Of a stretch of 34,645 nucleotides of DNA, positions 15,881-25,345 are shown piece by piece. The notes beneath the pieces are model-generated. The model did no database searches, had not been told where the DNA came from, and saw nothing but the letters and a program-made list of their open reading frames with translations. This DNA is from Streptomyces africanus. GTDB taxonomy: Bacteria; Actinomycetota; Actinomycetes; Streptomycetales; Streptomycetaceae. The first letter of the stretch is position 1. Each line of letters begins with the position of its first letter. A program made the position numbers and the translations under genes. Where the stretch lies: contig NZ_MUKA01000071.1 in the NCBI RefSeq assembly GCF_002150735.1, positions 464 through 35,108 of the forward strand. The letters are read 5' to 3'.

Positions 15881-16021
15881 CGCGGCGCTGATCCGGCCCG
15901 ACGGGCGCGTAGGCGGGTTGCACAACCCCCGACGGGTCATGCAGGCCGTCGTCACGCCAGCGGGGCGAGGCTGCTCGCATGCGGGGACAGGTAGGGCTAC
16001 GCGCACGGGTTGTGGCTGCTC

Positions 16022-17773
16022 TCAGCTGTCAGGTCGGGCGATGCATGGGCAGGGTCTGCAGGGCTGCGGGGGCAAGATGACTTGGTTCGTTCGGTTGTGC
16101 CGAGCTGTTGACGAGTGCTGAGACGCGGGCCACGCTGCTGCGTCTCGTGCGCGTCCCGTCTCGGTGGCGAGGCCTCGCGCGTGGAAGGAGGTGGCTTCCA
16201 CGCGTTCGAGAACACGGCGGACCCGGGCGCGCTCGGCGCGGCGGGGATTGAGTGGATGCACCAGGGGACGGCACGCCGTGCGGAAGGCCTCCAGCGCTTG
16301 ATCAAGATCACGTGCATCGAGTGCGCGCTTCGGGACGCCGGCCTGCGGCGCGCAGCGCACGAGGTGGTCGAGAAGGGAAAGCAGCTCCCTCAGACGCATG
16401 TCGGCGACCGTGCGGACAGCCATGGGGACGACCAGCGCGGCTGCCAGAATCCCGCACCCGGCCCCCAGAACGGTCTCCTGGATGCGAAGTGCGAGGAGCT
16501 GCGGGGAGAGCGTATGCAGGACTGCGAGCACCATGCTGAGCGAGCCGGTGATGAAGAAGGTCACCGCCCAGTAGCTGCCGGAGGGGGTGTAGAACATCCC
16601 GAAGACGCAGGCGAGGAGAAAGGCCAGGGCCAAGGTGGTGTGCCCGTCGGCCAGGGCGGCGAGGCCGTATCCGAACGGCACCCCGGCGACGGTGCCGATC
16701 AGCCGCCGGCCGCTCTGCAGCAGGACGTCCCCGGTGTGCTCGGCATTGATGAAGACGACCCATGCCGTGGCGACGGCCCAGTACCACAGGTGCGGGGAGA
16801 GAAGATGTCCGCCGAGTACGGCGAGCGCGGCCGCGGCGGTCACCTGGAACGCCTGCCGCGTCGTATGCCGCCAGGGTCCTGAAGGCTGTGCCGCCCCTGG
16901 ATGCAGCGCCACACGGTCGCGCTCTGTCCGGTCGGTCAAGTCCCCCGTCTCCGCCTCCCTCATCGCGCCGGCGGAGGACCCGGTCGAATCCTCCGCCGCG
17001 CGGATCGCGAGTACGCCGAGGCGTTGTGCGGTCGCGTCCGCACGTGCCGTCCGCTCCAGCTCCGCCGCCGTGTCGCGGAGCAGCCCGACGGGAGCCTCGT
17101 CCAGGAATTCCTGAAGCAGCAGCGCGGAGGTGTGCAGCCGGTCGAGACGTCGTTCGACTCTGCGGACGCCGGCTCCGCCGTCTGCGAGTAGATCTGACGT
17201 GGCCTGCTGTGCATCGCGAAGCCGTCTGTTGAATGCCGCCCTCAGGCGCCTCAGGATTCCGTAGGACGTCGTGGGCACCAGGCAGAGGCGGGTGACTGCG
17301 GCTGCCGCGAAGGCGATGGCCAACGCCCCCGTCATTTGGGGGAGTTGGTGGGGCTGGATCTTGGCGAACTGGGACAGGAAGTAGGCCATGAAGGCGAAGA
17401 TCCCGAGGTCCAGGCCCCGTCGTCCGAAGCGGCGCGCATAGACCGCGGTGAAGATCAGCAGCAGGAAGGCCAGGTGGGACGCGAGGGGGAAAGGCGCCAG
17501 CAGGCCCCCGGCCGTCAAGGCGGCCAGGGTCACGGGAGCCCCGGCGAGCAGAGTGAGGAACTGGTTGCGGGGGTGCAGGTCGCTGCTCGCCAACGAGGTG
17601 ACCACCGCTGTGAAGCCGCCGGCCAGAAGTATGACCGACGGCTGATCCCGTACCGTCAGCACGGCCAGGGTGAGAGTGAGGCCGAGGACGGCACGCAGCC
17701 CGGCGGTCAGACGCAGCAGCCCCGGATCGGCTGCGGCAACCCGGTCCCGTAGCGACGCTGTTTTCGCAGGCAC
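16022..17773 (-). CDS. FUSC-family membrane protein
   Basis: A 583-aa membrane protein with the duplicated FUSC/ArAE layout. An N-terminal membrane block (about residues 20-175) has helices such as GLTLTLAVLTV and FIFAFMAYFL-like segments. A cytosolic middle (about 180-330) is rich in Arg/Glu/Leu. A second membrane block (about 345-480) contains WYWAVATAWVVFINAEHTGD, the FUSC motif RLIGTVAGVPFGYGL, and YWAVTFFITGSLS. Family members (fusaric-acid and p-hydroxybenzoate efflux, YccS) export aromatic acids. The start GTG 17773 is chosen because the frame is membrane-typical from there and AAGGAA lies 12-18 nt upstream; this start is moderately sure. There is no accessory membrane-fusion gene, as usual in Gram-positives. 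Confidence 0.85.
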   Translation of the reverse strand: MPAKTASLRDRVAAADPGLLRLTAGLRAVLGLTLTLAVLTVRDQPSVILLAGGFTAVVTSLASSDLHPRNQFLTLLAGAPVTLAALTAGGLLAPFPLASHLAFLLLIFTAVYARRFGRRGLDLGIFAFMAYFLSQFAKIQPHQLPQMTGALAIAFAAAAVTRLCLVPTTSYGILRRLRAAFNRRLRDAQQATSDLLADGGAGVRRVERRLDRLHTSALLLQEFLDEAPVGLLRDTAAELERTARADATAQRLGVLAIRAAEDSTGSSAGAMREAETGDLTDRTERDRVALHPGAAQPSGPWRHTTRQAFQVTAAAALAVLGGHLLSPHLWYWAVATAWVVFINAEHTGDVLLQSGRRLIGTVAGVPFGYGLAALADGHTTLALAFLLACVFGMFYTPSGSYWAVTFFITGSLSMVLAVLHTLSPQLLALRIQETVLGAGCGILAAALVVPMAVRTVADMRLRELLSLLDHLVRCAPQAGVPKRALDARDLDQALEAFRTACRPLVHPLNPRRAERARVRRVLERVEATSFHARGLATETGRARDAAAWPASQHSSTARHNRTNQVILPPQPCRPCPCIARPDS

Positions 17774-18021
17774 CGTGGATTTCCGTTCCTTCGTCGTGGT
17801 CGGCCGTCTCCGTCCCGCCACGACGAGCGGCCCGTGTTCAGCCCGGCCCACTGGCCACGGCCTGCGTTTCTGCAAGGCCTTGGGGACAAGCGGGGGCATC
17901 GGTTTACCAGGGCGAAGGGGCCACCTTGCGGGTTACTGCTGCCTCGCCTTGTGGCCAGTCTGGTCCGGCGGGATGGCGCGCGGTATGCGTCAAGTGACTG
18001 CTTCCATGGCCGGGCGTGTCC

Positions 18022-20811
18022 CTAATCCTGGTGGGCCGCCGTCGCGAGGGCCCCCTCAATGAGGTCGCGCAGCTGGGATCGGGCGGTGATGCCCAGCTTG
18101 GGGAAGCTGCGGTAGAGGTGCGAGCTGACCGTGCGCGGGGAGAGGAAGAGCTTTTCGCCGATCTCTCGGTTGGTCAGCCCGCGGGCGGCGAGCCGGATGA
18201 TCTGCTGCTGTTGCGGGGAGAGTTCGGCGAGCGCGTCGGGGGCCGCATCCGTGACGTCGAGGCCGGCGGCGCGCGATTCGGCCCGGGCACGCTCGATCCA
18301 CGGGCGCGCGCCCAGGCGCCGGAAGGTCTCCAGGGCCTCGGTGAGCGGCCCACGCGCCTCTGCGATGCGCCGACGGCGCCGCAGCCACTCGGCGAGGTCG
18401 AGCAGGGTCTGTGCGCGTTCGAAGGGCCAGTACTCCAGTGCCGGATCCGCCAGAGCCGCCCGGAAGTGCGGTTCGGCGTCGTCGGGGTCCGCCAGCAGGC
18501 CACGGGCTCGGCTGATCAGAGCACGCAGACGAGGTGAAGCGTTGTCCGCCAGCGCGGATGCCGAGCGCTCGACGATCAGGGCAGCCTCCTCGTGGCGGCC
18601 GCAGCGCACAGCGGCGGCGGCCAGATCCGCGAGGGCCGGGTAGGAGGCGTGGTAGTGCACGGGCGCGCCGTCTGCCGTGAAGACCATGCGGAGTTGGCCG
18701 TACGCGCTCTCGTAGGCGCCTTCTGCGGCTGCCGCGGCACCGAGCGCACGACGGGCGTAAACGGAGACCGAGCGGCTTTCCAGAGGATCGATCAGAGTGA
18801 GCGCGTCCTCGGCCCGGGTTCGGGCCGAGGACGCATCGCCCTGGAAAGCCAGCACGGTGGCGTCCACGGTGGCCGCACAGGCCACGGCGTGGTCGAGGCC
18901 GGCCGCCCGGCCGACCGCGGTGGTGCGGGCGCAGGCCTCACGGGCCTGTTCCCACCGTCCTCGCTCCAGGTAGGCCCAGGCGACCGCGCCGCCCAGACCC
19001 TCGGGCAGCGCTCCCTGCAGTTCCCAGCGGTCGAAGGCCTCGTCGAAGGAGCGGACGGCCTGTGGGGTCTCGTCCAAGAGCCACGCCATGATCCCGACGG
19101 CGGTGAGCCGCTCCGGCCGCTCTTCCGCCTCGGCGGCCAACTGCGGGAGCAGGCGGACGAGTTGGGCCCGGTCGTCGAAGGGGTCCGACACGGCCCTCAC
19201 CCAGGTGCGCAAGCCTGCGTGTGAGGCGTTCTCGGGAAGGCGCCGCAGGACGTCCTGGATGCGGTGGCGCTGGGTGTCCTCTCCGGAGTAGAAGCGGACC
19301 ACGGCGGCGCCGGCCACGAGGTCCAGCCCGGCCGCGGGCTGGGAGGCCGCCAACTGCTCGGCCGCGTCGGCCAGTCGGGAGAAGACCACGGTGTGGCGCA
19401 CGGTCAGGATCGCCAGCCGTCCGGCCTGCACGGCGGCGGAGGCCAGCAGGGTTGCGTCATCCGTGCGCGCGCGTGCCGCGGCGACCAGTTCCTCGACCCA
19501 GGCGATGTCTCCGGTGAACACGGCCGCCGCGGCGGCTTCGACCAGCAGCCGGGCACTGTCCTCGCGCTGCGGTGCGAGTTCCGCGGCGCGCTGCAGGGCC
19601 TGGGCCGCCGCAGCATGGCCGCCGCGGCGGCGGGCCCGGCCGGCGGTTCGCTCCAGCTCCGCCGACGCGGCCGCGTCCGGGTGCGGGCAGGCTGCGGCAA
19701 GATGCCAGGCACGCCGGTCCGGTTCGTCCCGCAGCATCTCGGCGAGCGCGAGGTGAGCCTCGCGCCGGGCGTCCGAGGACGCGGCGTGATACACGGCGGA
19801 ACGGACCAGTGGGTGGCGGAACCGGACGTCCCGGTCGGTCCGCCGGACCAGCCCGGCCTGCCCGGCCGGCAGCCAGGCCTCGTCCTCGGCGCGCGGCAGC
19901 CCCGCCGAGACGGCGATCGCGGAGTCGGCGCTGTCCATGGCGGCCAGGAGCAGCAGAGCCCGCATGGTGGAGGCGGGGAGACTGTTCAGGCGGGCGGCGA
20001 AGATCCGCTCCAGGTGATCGGTGAGCGGAAGCGGACCCGCAGACGGCAGTCCCGCAGCCGTGTCCTGTGCTGAGGCTGTCCTCGTCAGTTCCACCAGCGC
20101 CAGCGGGTTGCCGCCTGCCTGGTCGAGGATCCGCGACCTGGTGTGCCCGGTGGGGCTCTTCGGCTGCAGGTCCAGCAGCCGATTGGCCGCAGCTTTGTCG
20201 AGCGGTCCCAGGGTGAGCATCGGCACATGACGGTCGAATCCCGGAAGGTGATCGCCGCCACGGGCACCGATCAGCATGGTGACCGGTTCACCTTCCAACC
20301 GTCTGGCGACGAAGGACAGCGCATCCAGGGAAGCACGATCGAACCACTGCGCATCGTCCAGCACCACGAGTACGGGATGGTGGTCGCCCAGGCCTGACAA
20401 CAGGCTCAGGACGGCGACCCCGACCAGCATGAGATCGGGTCCCGGCGTGGCCGACCCCTCGCCGAAGGCGTCCCGCAGCGCCGCGCGCTGCCTCCCTGGC
20501 AGTGCGTCCACCTCGGCCGGCACCGGCCGCAGCAACTGATGGAGTGCGGAGAACGCCAGGCTCGACTCCGACTCGCTCCCCTCGGCCCGCAGTACGCGAG
20601 CGCCGCCGGCTTCAGCCCGGTGCACCGCGTGCTCCAGCAGCGCGCTCTTCCCCGTGCCCATGTCACCGACCAGCATCAGCACCGGGTCGGCCGACACCGA
20701 GTCCACCGCACGAAAGAGACGTGCCAATTCCGCGTCCCGGCCGACGATCAGCTCCCCCGGATCCGGCTCCGGTCCCATGACCGCACCGCGGTCGCCTGTG
20801 TGCTCGTCCAC
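18022..20811 (-). CDS. LAL-type LuxR-family regulator with AAA ATPase
   Basis: A 929-aa 'large ATP-binding regulator of the LuxR family'. The start is GTG at 20811, with GGGAGA 5 nt upstream. Walker A GDMGTGKS at residues 49-56; Walker B LVVLDDAQW about 95 residues later; sensor region FRHPLVRSAVYH. The middle 450 residues are alanine/leucine-rich helical repeats (TPR-like). The C-terminal helix-turn-helix (about 865-925) reads ELSPQQQQIIRLAARGLTNR, then SPRTVSSHLYRSFPKLGI. MalT is the founding relative; in Streptomyces these proteins activate pathway or catabolic operons on ligand binding. The divergent operon 20991-24686 (hydrolase, esterase, RidA) is the obvious target. The 179-bp gap has no dyad that I can call with confidence. 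Confidence 0.93.
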   Translation of the reverse strand: MDEHTGDRGAVMGPEPDPGELIVGRDAELARLFRAVDSVSADPVLMLVGDMGTGKSALLEHAVHRAEAGGARVLRAEGSESESSLAFSALHQLLRPVPAEVDALPGRQRAALRDAFGEGSATPGPDLMLVGVAVLSLLSGLGDHHPVLVVLDDAQWFDRASLDALSFVARRLEGEPVTMLIGARGGDHLPGFDRHVPMLTLGPLDKAAANRLLDLQPKSPTGHTRSRILDQAGGNPLALVELTRTASAQDTAAGLPSAGPLPLTDHLERIFAARLNSLPASTMRALLLLAAMDSADSAIAVSAGLPRAEDEAWLPAGQAGLVRRTDRDVRFRHPLVRSAVYHAASSDARREAHLALAEMLRDEPDRRAWHLAAACPHPDAAASAELERTAGRARRRGGHAAAAQALQRAAELAPQREDSARLLVEAAAAAVFTGDIAWVEELVAAARARTDDATLLASAAVQAGRLAILTVRHTVVFSRLADAAEQLAASQPAAGLDLVAGAAVVRFYSGEDTQRHRIQDVLRRLPENASHAGLRTWVRAVSDPFDDRAQLVRLLPQLAAEAEERPERLTAVGIMAWLLDETPQAVRSFDEAFDRWELQGALPEGLGGAVAWAYLERGRWEQAREACARTTAVGRAAGLDHAVACAATVDATVLAFQGDASSARTRAEDALTLIDPLESRSVSVYARRALGAAAAAEGAYESAYGQLRMVFTADGAPVHYHASYPALADLAAAAVRCGRHEEAALIVERSASALADNASPRLRALISRARGLLADPDDAEPHFRAALADPALEYWPFERAQTLLDLAEWLRRRRRIAEARGPLTEALETFRRLGARPWIERARAESRAAGLDVTDAAPDALAELSPQQQQIIRLAARGLTNREIGEKLFLSPRTVSSHLYRSFPKLGITARSQLRDLIEGALATAAHQD

Positions 20812-20990
20812 GGAGTCTCCCGGAATCGCGGCTTTCGATCTCAGTCGCCTTGCCCTGGCACGTCCAGGCTACAAGCGGCCGGGCCCAGTGCCCGGGCCAT
20901 GCGCGCAGGTGCAGTCACGTTACGGATACCGCGCGCGCCGAGACCGCTCGTACGGTTCCAGGAAAACCTCCACATTCCCAAGGACGCCCC

Positions 20991-21905
20991 ATGGAACAGA
21001 TCACGCTCGGCAACGTCACCATCACACGGGTATGGGAGTATTTCGGTTCCGTCGAAATGACGCCCGACACCTTCTTCCCCGAAAGCTCGAAGGAAGTCTG
21101 GGAGGGCGGTACCGACTGGCTGACCCCGCATTTCCTCGATTCCGACACCAATATCGTCAATTCCGCGATCCAGACCTGGCTGCTGCGCAGCGGAGGAAAG
21201 ACCATCCTCGTCGACACCGGCGTGGGCAATCACAAGGACCGCCCGTACGCGCCGGTCTGGAACCGCCTCGAAACAGGCTTCCTGGCCAATCTCGCGCGCG
21301 CCGGCGTCGCGCCCGAGGACGTGGACATCGTGATCAACACACATCTCCACATCGATCACGTCGGCTGGAACACGTACCTGAACGGCCGGCAGTGGGTACC
21401 CACTTTTCCCAACGCCACCTATCTGATGCCGAAGGACGACTTCGACTTCTGGAATCCCGAGAACGAGCACAAGCCACTGCTCGGCCGCGGCAACCAGAAC
21501 GTCTTCGAGGACAGCGTGGCCCCGGTGCACCAGGCCGGCCAGACGCTGCTGTGGGAAAACAGCCACCAGATCGACGCCGACCTCCGCCTCGACGCGGCTC
21601 CCGGCCACACCCCCGGCTCCTCCGTACTGACCCTCACCTCCGGGACGGACCGCGCGGTGTTCGTCGGCGACATGCTGCACAGCCCCGTGCAGATCCTCGA
21701 GCCCGACTCCAACAGCTGCTTCTGCGAGGACCCCGCGGCCGCCCGCGCCACCCGCCGCAAGGTGCTGGGCTGGGCGGCCGACAACAACGCACTCGTGATC
21801 CCCGCGCACCTGGGCGGCCACGGCGCCGCCGAAGTGGCACGAGAGGGAGACAAGTTCGCCATCAAGGGCTGGGCCCCCTTCGCCCCGTACACCGAGCAGG
21901 CCTGA
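20991..21905 (+). CDS. Metallo-beta-lactamase-fold hydrolase
   Basis: A 304-aa metallo-hydrolase. The zinc site is THLHIDHVGW, with His118, His120, Asp122 and His123. A second His is in LDAAPGHTPGS, and the bridging Asp is in FVGDMLHS; a further His comes in IPAHLGGHG. This is the AHL-lactonase / N-acyl-lactone-like (AttM/AiiA-related) subgroup by general layout, but the exact substrate cannot be told. The ATG at 20991 has AAGGA 5-9 nt upstream; longer frames upstream have no site. It is the first gene of a four-gene operon with an esterase 22 bp downstream. Since both act on ester or lactone bonds, the operon may open and then process one ester-containing compound. Confidence 0.9.
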   Translation: MEQITLGNVTITRVWEYFGSVEMTPDTFFPESSKEVWEGGTDWLTPHFLDSDTNIVNSAIQTWLLRSGGKTILVDTGVGNHKDRPYAPVWNRLETGFLANLARAGVAPEDVDIVINTHLHIDHVGWNTYLNGRQWVPTFPNATYLMPKDDFDFWNPENEHKPLLGRGNQNVFEDSVAPVHQAGQTLLWENSHQIDADLRLDAAPGHTPGSSVLTLTSGTDRAVFVGDMLHSPVQILEPDSNSCFCEDPAAARATRRKVLGWAADNNALVIPAHLGGHGAAEVAREGDKFAIKGWAPFAPYTEQA

Positions 21906-21927
21906 GTCCTGCGGAAAGACACGAGAC

Positions 21928-23418
21928 ATGAGCCACCACACCGACCCCATCGTGACCACGGCGCAGGGAGCCGTCCGCGGCCTGCGCCAGGGCGACACCA
22001 ACGCTTTCCTGAACATCCCCTACGCCGCCCCGCCCCGCGGCGCCGGCCGGTTCGAGTCGCCGCAGCCGCACGAGCCGTGGGACGGAGTACGGGACGCCAC
22101 CGTGCCGGGACCCAACGCGCCGCAGTCCGAGCGCAAGCTCGGCAGCGTGGACATGGCCCCCTACTTCGGCACCGGTTGGAGCCGCGGCGAGGACTACCTC
22201 ACCGCCAACGTATGGACGCCCGCCGGCGCGAACGGCGACCTGCCCGTCATGGTGTTCGTCCACGGCGGCGGATTCGTCGCCGGATCGACGCGGTCCGCGC
22301 TGTACGACGGCTCCGCCTTCGCCCGCGACGGCGTCGTCCTCGTCACCCTCAACTACCGGCTCGGCATCGCCGGGTTCCTCGACATCCCCGGCGCGCCCGC
22401 CAACCGCGGCCTGCTCGACGTCGTCGCCGCACTGGGCTGGGTGCGGGAGAACATCGCAGCGTTCGGCGGTGACCCGCACAACGTCACCCTCTTCGGTCAG
22501 TCGGCCGGGGCGACCATCGTCGGCGGCGTCCTCGCCACCGCCGAAGCCGCAGGCCTCTTCCGCCGGGCGATCGTCCAAAGTGGCAGCGGCCTGGGGGCGT
22601 TCACCACCGAGCAGGCCGCCCGCGTCACCCGGGCAGCGGCCGAGGACCTGGGCATCGAGCCCCATGTCGACGCCTTCGCGGAGATCTCCGACGAGCGCCT
22701 GGTGGAGGCCGCCTCCCGGCTCGCGGGCATCGACCTGCAGACCGGGACGCACCACGATCCGCTGATCGGACTCAGCCCCTTCAGCCTGGTCCTCGACACG
22801 CAGCCCGCCGAATCCGTCGCCGCTGGCCTGAGCGCCAACGTCGACCTGCTTATCGGGACCAACACCGAGGAGGGAAACCTCTACCTGGTCCCGGTGGGCA
22901 AGTACGCCACCTCGACCGCCGGGGACGTCGACGACGCGGCGGCGCGCGCGCACCCGAAGCCGGCGCGACTCGTCGAGACGTACCGGAAGGCACGCCCCGA
23001 TGCGTCCTTCGGCGAGCTGCGCTCCGCCATCATGGGCGACGCACTGTTCGGCGCGGGCAGCTGGGCCCTGACCGACGCACATACCGCCCACCCCGAGTCC
23101 GCCACCTACGCCTACGAGTTCGCCTGGCGCTCCCACGCCCTGGACGAAGAGCTCGGCGCCACCCACGCGGTCGAGCTGCCCTTCGTCTTCGATGTCGCCC
23201 ACCTGACCCAGCTGCACGGCCCATCCGCCCTGCTCGGCCCCGACAAGCCCCCCGCGGATCTCGCCGCCCGTATGCACGCCACCTGGGTCCGGTTCGCCAG
23301 GACCGGCAACCCCGGCTGGGACGCGTACGACGACGAGCGCCGGGCCACGATGCGCATCGACGCCGAGTGGACCCAGGTCGACGACCCCCGCAGCCAGGAA
23401 CGACAGGCCTGGCGCTGA
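21928..23418 (+). CDS. Type-B carboxylesterase
   Basis: A 496-aa carboxylesterase/lipase. Oxyanion hole HGGGF at residues 112-116; nucleophile elbow GQSAG with Ser192; acid in GTNTEEGN (Glu314 or Glu315); catalytic His413 in ATHAVELPFVF. The order and spacing are as in the p-nitrobenzyl-esterase and para-carbamate-hydrolase group. No signal peptide is seen, so it is cytosolic. It is second in the operon behind the metallo-hydrolase, 22 bp after its stop and 30 bp before the RidA start, so co-transcription is likely. The long open frame on the opposite strand is a codon-bias shadow. Confidence 0.93.
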   Translation: MSHHTDPIVTTAQGAVRGLRQGDTNAFLNIPYAAPPRGAGRFESPQPHEPWDGVRDATVPGPNAPQSERKLGSVDMAPYFGTGWSRGEDYLTANVWTPAGANGDLPVMVFVHGGGFVAGSTRSALYDGSAFARDGVVLVTLNYRLGIAGFLDIPGAPANRGLLDVVAALGWVRENIAAFGGDPHNVTLFGQSAGATIVGGVLATAEAAGLFRRAIVQSGSGLGAFTTEQAARVTRAAAEDLGIEPHVDAFAEISDERLVEAASRLAGIDLQTGTHHDPLIGLSPFSLVLDTQPAESVAAGLSANVDLLIGTNTEEGNLYLVPVGKYATSTAGDVDDAAARAHPKPARLVETYRKARPDASFGELRSAIMGDALFGAGSWALTDAHTAHPESATYAYEFAWRSHALDEELGATHAVELPFVFDVAHLTQLHGPSALLGPDKPPADLAARMHATWVRFARTGNPGWDAYDDERRATMRIDAEWTQVDDPRSQERQAWR

Positions 23419-23448
23419 CCCTCCGGCCACCCTTCCCAAGGACACACC

Positions 23449-23832
23449 ATGACCAGAACCGTCATCACCACCGAGAACGCACCCGCCCTGGCAGCCCCGC
23501 TGTCCCAAGGCATCCGCAAGGGCCCCGTCCTGCAGGTCTCCGGGCAGCTCCCGCTCGATCCGGACACGGGCGAGGTCGTCGGGACCACGGTCGCCGAGCA
23601 GACCGAGCAGACCCTGCGCAATGTCACCGCCGTACTCAAGGCGGCCGGCGCGGGCCTGGAGGACGTCGTCATGCTCCGCGTGTACCTCACCGACCCCGCC
23701 CACCTGCCCGAGCTGAACGAGGCGTATGCCGCGGCCGTCGGCGAGCCCTTCCCCGCCCGCACCACCGTCTACATGCAGCTTCCGCCGGGACTCCTCGTCG
23801 AGATCGACGCCCTGGCAGTGCTGGACGACTGA
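23449..23832 (+). CDS. RidA-family protein
   Basis: A 127-aa member of the RidA/YjgF/UK114 family, which hydrolyses reactive enamine/imine intermediates to ketones and ammonia or serves as a related enzyme in catabolic operons. The conserved features are present: VLQVSGQLPLDPDTGEVVG, NVTAVLKAAG, Arg104 in PARTTVYMQLPPG, and Glu118 in LVEIDALA, which form the trimer-interface active site. It is third in the operon. Its presence with two hydrolases suggests that the pathway releases an amine- or enol-type intermediate, although RidA proteins also occur without PLP enzymes. Confidence 0.93.
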   Translation: MTRTVITTENAPALAAPLSQGIRKGPVLQVSGQLPLDPDTGEVVGTTVAEQTEQTLRNVTAVLKAAGAGLEDVVMLRVYLTDPAHLPELNEAYAAAVGEPFPARTTVYMQLPPGLLVEIDALAVLDD

Positions 23833-23837
23833 CGACG

Positions 23838-24686
23838 ATGGCCGGTCGTCTGACGAGGGCGTGCACCAGCCTGAGGGTTCCGCCGGCGCAACTGCTGGAC
23901 GCCCTGTGCGCACTCGCCGGACGACCGGCGTCCCCCTGCGGGCCTCATCCCGTACGTCGCGTCCACCGGCAGGTGCTCCAAGCAGTGGGGTCCTTGCTGC
24001 CGGGCGCGCTGCAGCCAGGCGATGTGAGCGCGGCCACGGACGTGCACGCGGGCCTCTTGAACGTCCAAGTCCCGCCCCAGGCGGATGCGGCCGCCCTCTG
24101 CATCCGCCGCACGGTCGACGACCTCGGATCATCCGACCTGTGGGAGCTGGCCCGCGGCACCGCCCTTACCCGGGACGATCTCACGTGGGGCGCTGGCGCG
24201 ACCCTGGCGGAGGGACGTCTCGGGAACAGAGACCTTCTGGACGAACTCGCCGCGCACACTCTCGCGGAGGAGATCGCCGAACGGCCCCCGTGCCACTGGG
24301 GCCGACACCACGCCGATGCGGTACGCGCCGCGCTGTACCGGAGCCTGGCCGACCTCGCGGATGCCCTTCTGGAAGTGTCGGAGTCGACCCCGACACCCCT
24401 GGACTGGACTGCCGACGACAACAGCGAGAGGTACGCCACCGCGGTGATCGACGGGGTGGCATACGGCCTACTGATCCAGACGGTGCAGAACGCGTCCTCG
24501 GCCGCCGAGCCCGTCTGGTACCACCCCGCGCTCCCTGCCGCACGCACCGTCTGGCAGTGGCGGATCGCGAGCGGGCCGGCCGACGGTGCCTCCCACGGCT
24601 GTGGACCCTTCCCCTCCGCGCTCGCGGCACGGCACGCCGCCGAGTGCGCGATCACGGCACTTGCCACCGGGAGATGTGCCCTGTGA
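23838..24686 (+). CDS. Unknown protein, end of hydrolase operon
   Basis: A 282-aa protein that I do not recognise. The ATG at 23838 follows the RidA stop by 5 bases, so it is surely co-transcribed. Visible features: Ala/Leu-rich helical N-terminal region (about 1-70), an acidic middle with WELARGTALTRDDLTW, LAEEIAERPPCHW, and a conserved-looking C-terminal beta-rich part (DNSERYATAVIDGVAYGLLI, VWQWRIASG, GCGPFPSALAARHAAECAI). Cysteines are scattered. There is no signal peptide or transmembrane helix. The WQW-R-I pattern and short final helix resemble small 'actinobacterial conserved hypothetical' proteins, but I can assign no fold. Confidence 0.72.
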   Translation: MAGRLTRACTSLRVPPAQLLDALCALAGRPASPCGPHPVRRVHRQVLQAVGSLLPGALQPGDVSAATDVHAGLLNVQVPPQADAAALCIRRTVDDLGSSDLWELARGTALTRDDLTWGAGATLAEGRLGNRDLLDELAAHTLAEEIAERPPCHWGRHHADAVRAALYRSLADLADALLEVSESTPTPLDWTADDNSERYATAVIDGVAYGLLIQTVQNASSAAEPVWYHPALPAARTVWQWRIASGPADGASHGCGPFPSALAARHAAECAITALATGRCAL

Positions 24687-24820
24687 GCAGCCAGTCGGCA
24701 CGTGGACCTGCGCCGCACCCACACCGCGCCCTGTCGCTGACAGAACATTTCGGCCTTTTCCTGGCAGGTCCGGGCGCATCTGTGCGCCTGGCCAGATCTG
24801 ACCCGAGCCGGAGAGGATGC

Positions 24821-25345
24821 TTACTGCGGCAGTTCGGCTGTTCGTTCCGGGTGGGCTGCGGCGACGTATCGCATGGCCGTCTGCTCGGTGATGCCGAACA
24901 GACGCATGAGCTTGAGGGGATCGGCGGTCTCGAACGCCTCGTTGAGGATCCGGTCCTGGCGTAGCCGTCCAGTGTCAGCCCTTTGGGGAGGACTCCCTGA
25001 AGCAGGCCGATGCTGACGGCCGGCTGGTCGGGGCCGAGTGCGCTTTTCTGACTGACCAGCAGGTGGGGGTTGGTGGAAGCGGGCCATCGGTGGTGGCCGT
25101 AGGTCAGCCACTCGGAGGCGAGCTGGTGGGTGAACTCCTCCAGACAGAGCCACTGCGTGGACGGCGACCAGGGCGATGGCGAGGCGCTCGAGCGGAGTGG
25201 TGACCTGGTCGAGCAGGCCGGCGAGCACGTCGCTGGGAACGGACTGCGGCACTCCCTTCAGGTCGCCGACGGGCAGGTTCCGGGTGGGGTCGCGGAAGAT
25301 CACTCGCTTGGCCGTCGACGGCCTTTTCAACTTGGTCCTGGGTGA
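24821..25345 (-). pseudogene. Tyrosine-recombinase-like integrase, decayed C-terminal part
   Basis: Minus strand. KRVIFRDPTRNLPVGDLKG and LAGLLDQVTTPLERLAIALV-AVHA give the core-binding to catalytic transition. After a deletion or shift near 25140 the protein goes on in another frame: EFTHQLASEWLTYGHHRWPA, then NPHLLVSQKSALGP. Another shift near 24955 leads to DRILNEAFETADPLKLMRLF-GITEQTAMRYVAAAHPE and a stop at 24821. The layout resembles Streptomyces integrase-like genes that end with 'RLFGIT-TAMRY'. The catalytic Arg/His pattern cannot be completed. It is preceded, in frame, by a DNA-ligase head. Confidence 0.6.

Noticed and set aside
21862..24132. Very long open frame on the minus strand opposite the esterase
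   Set aside because: It mirrors the codon bias of the plus-strand operon, has no ribosome site or recognisable protein, and runs across gene boundaries; a GC-driven shadow.
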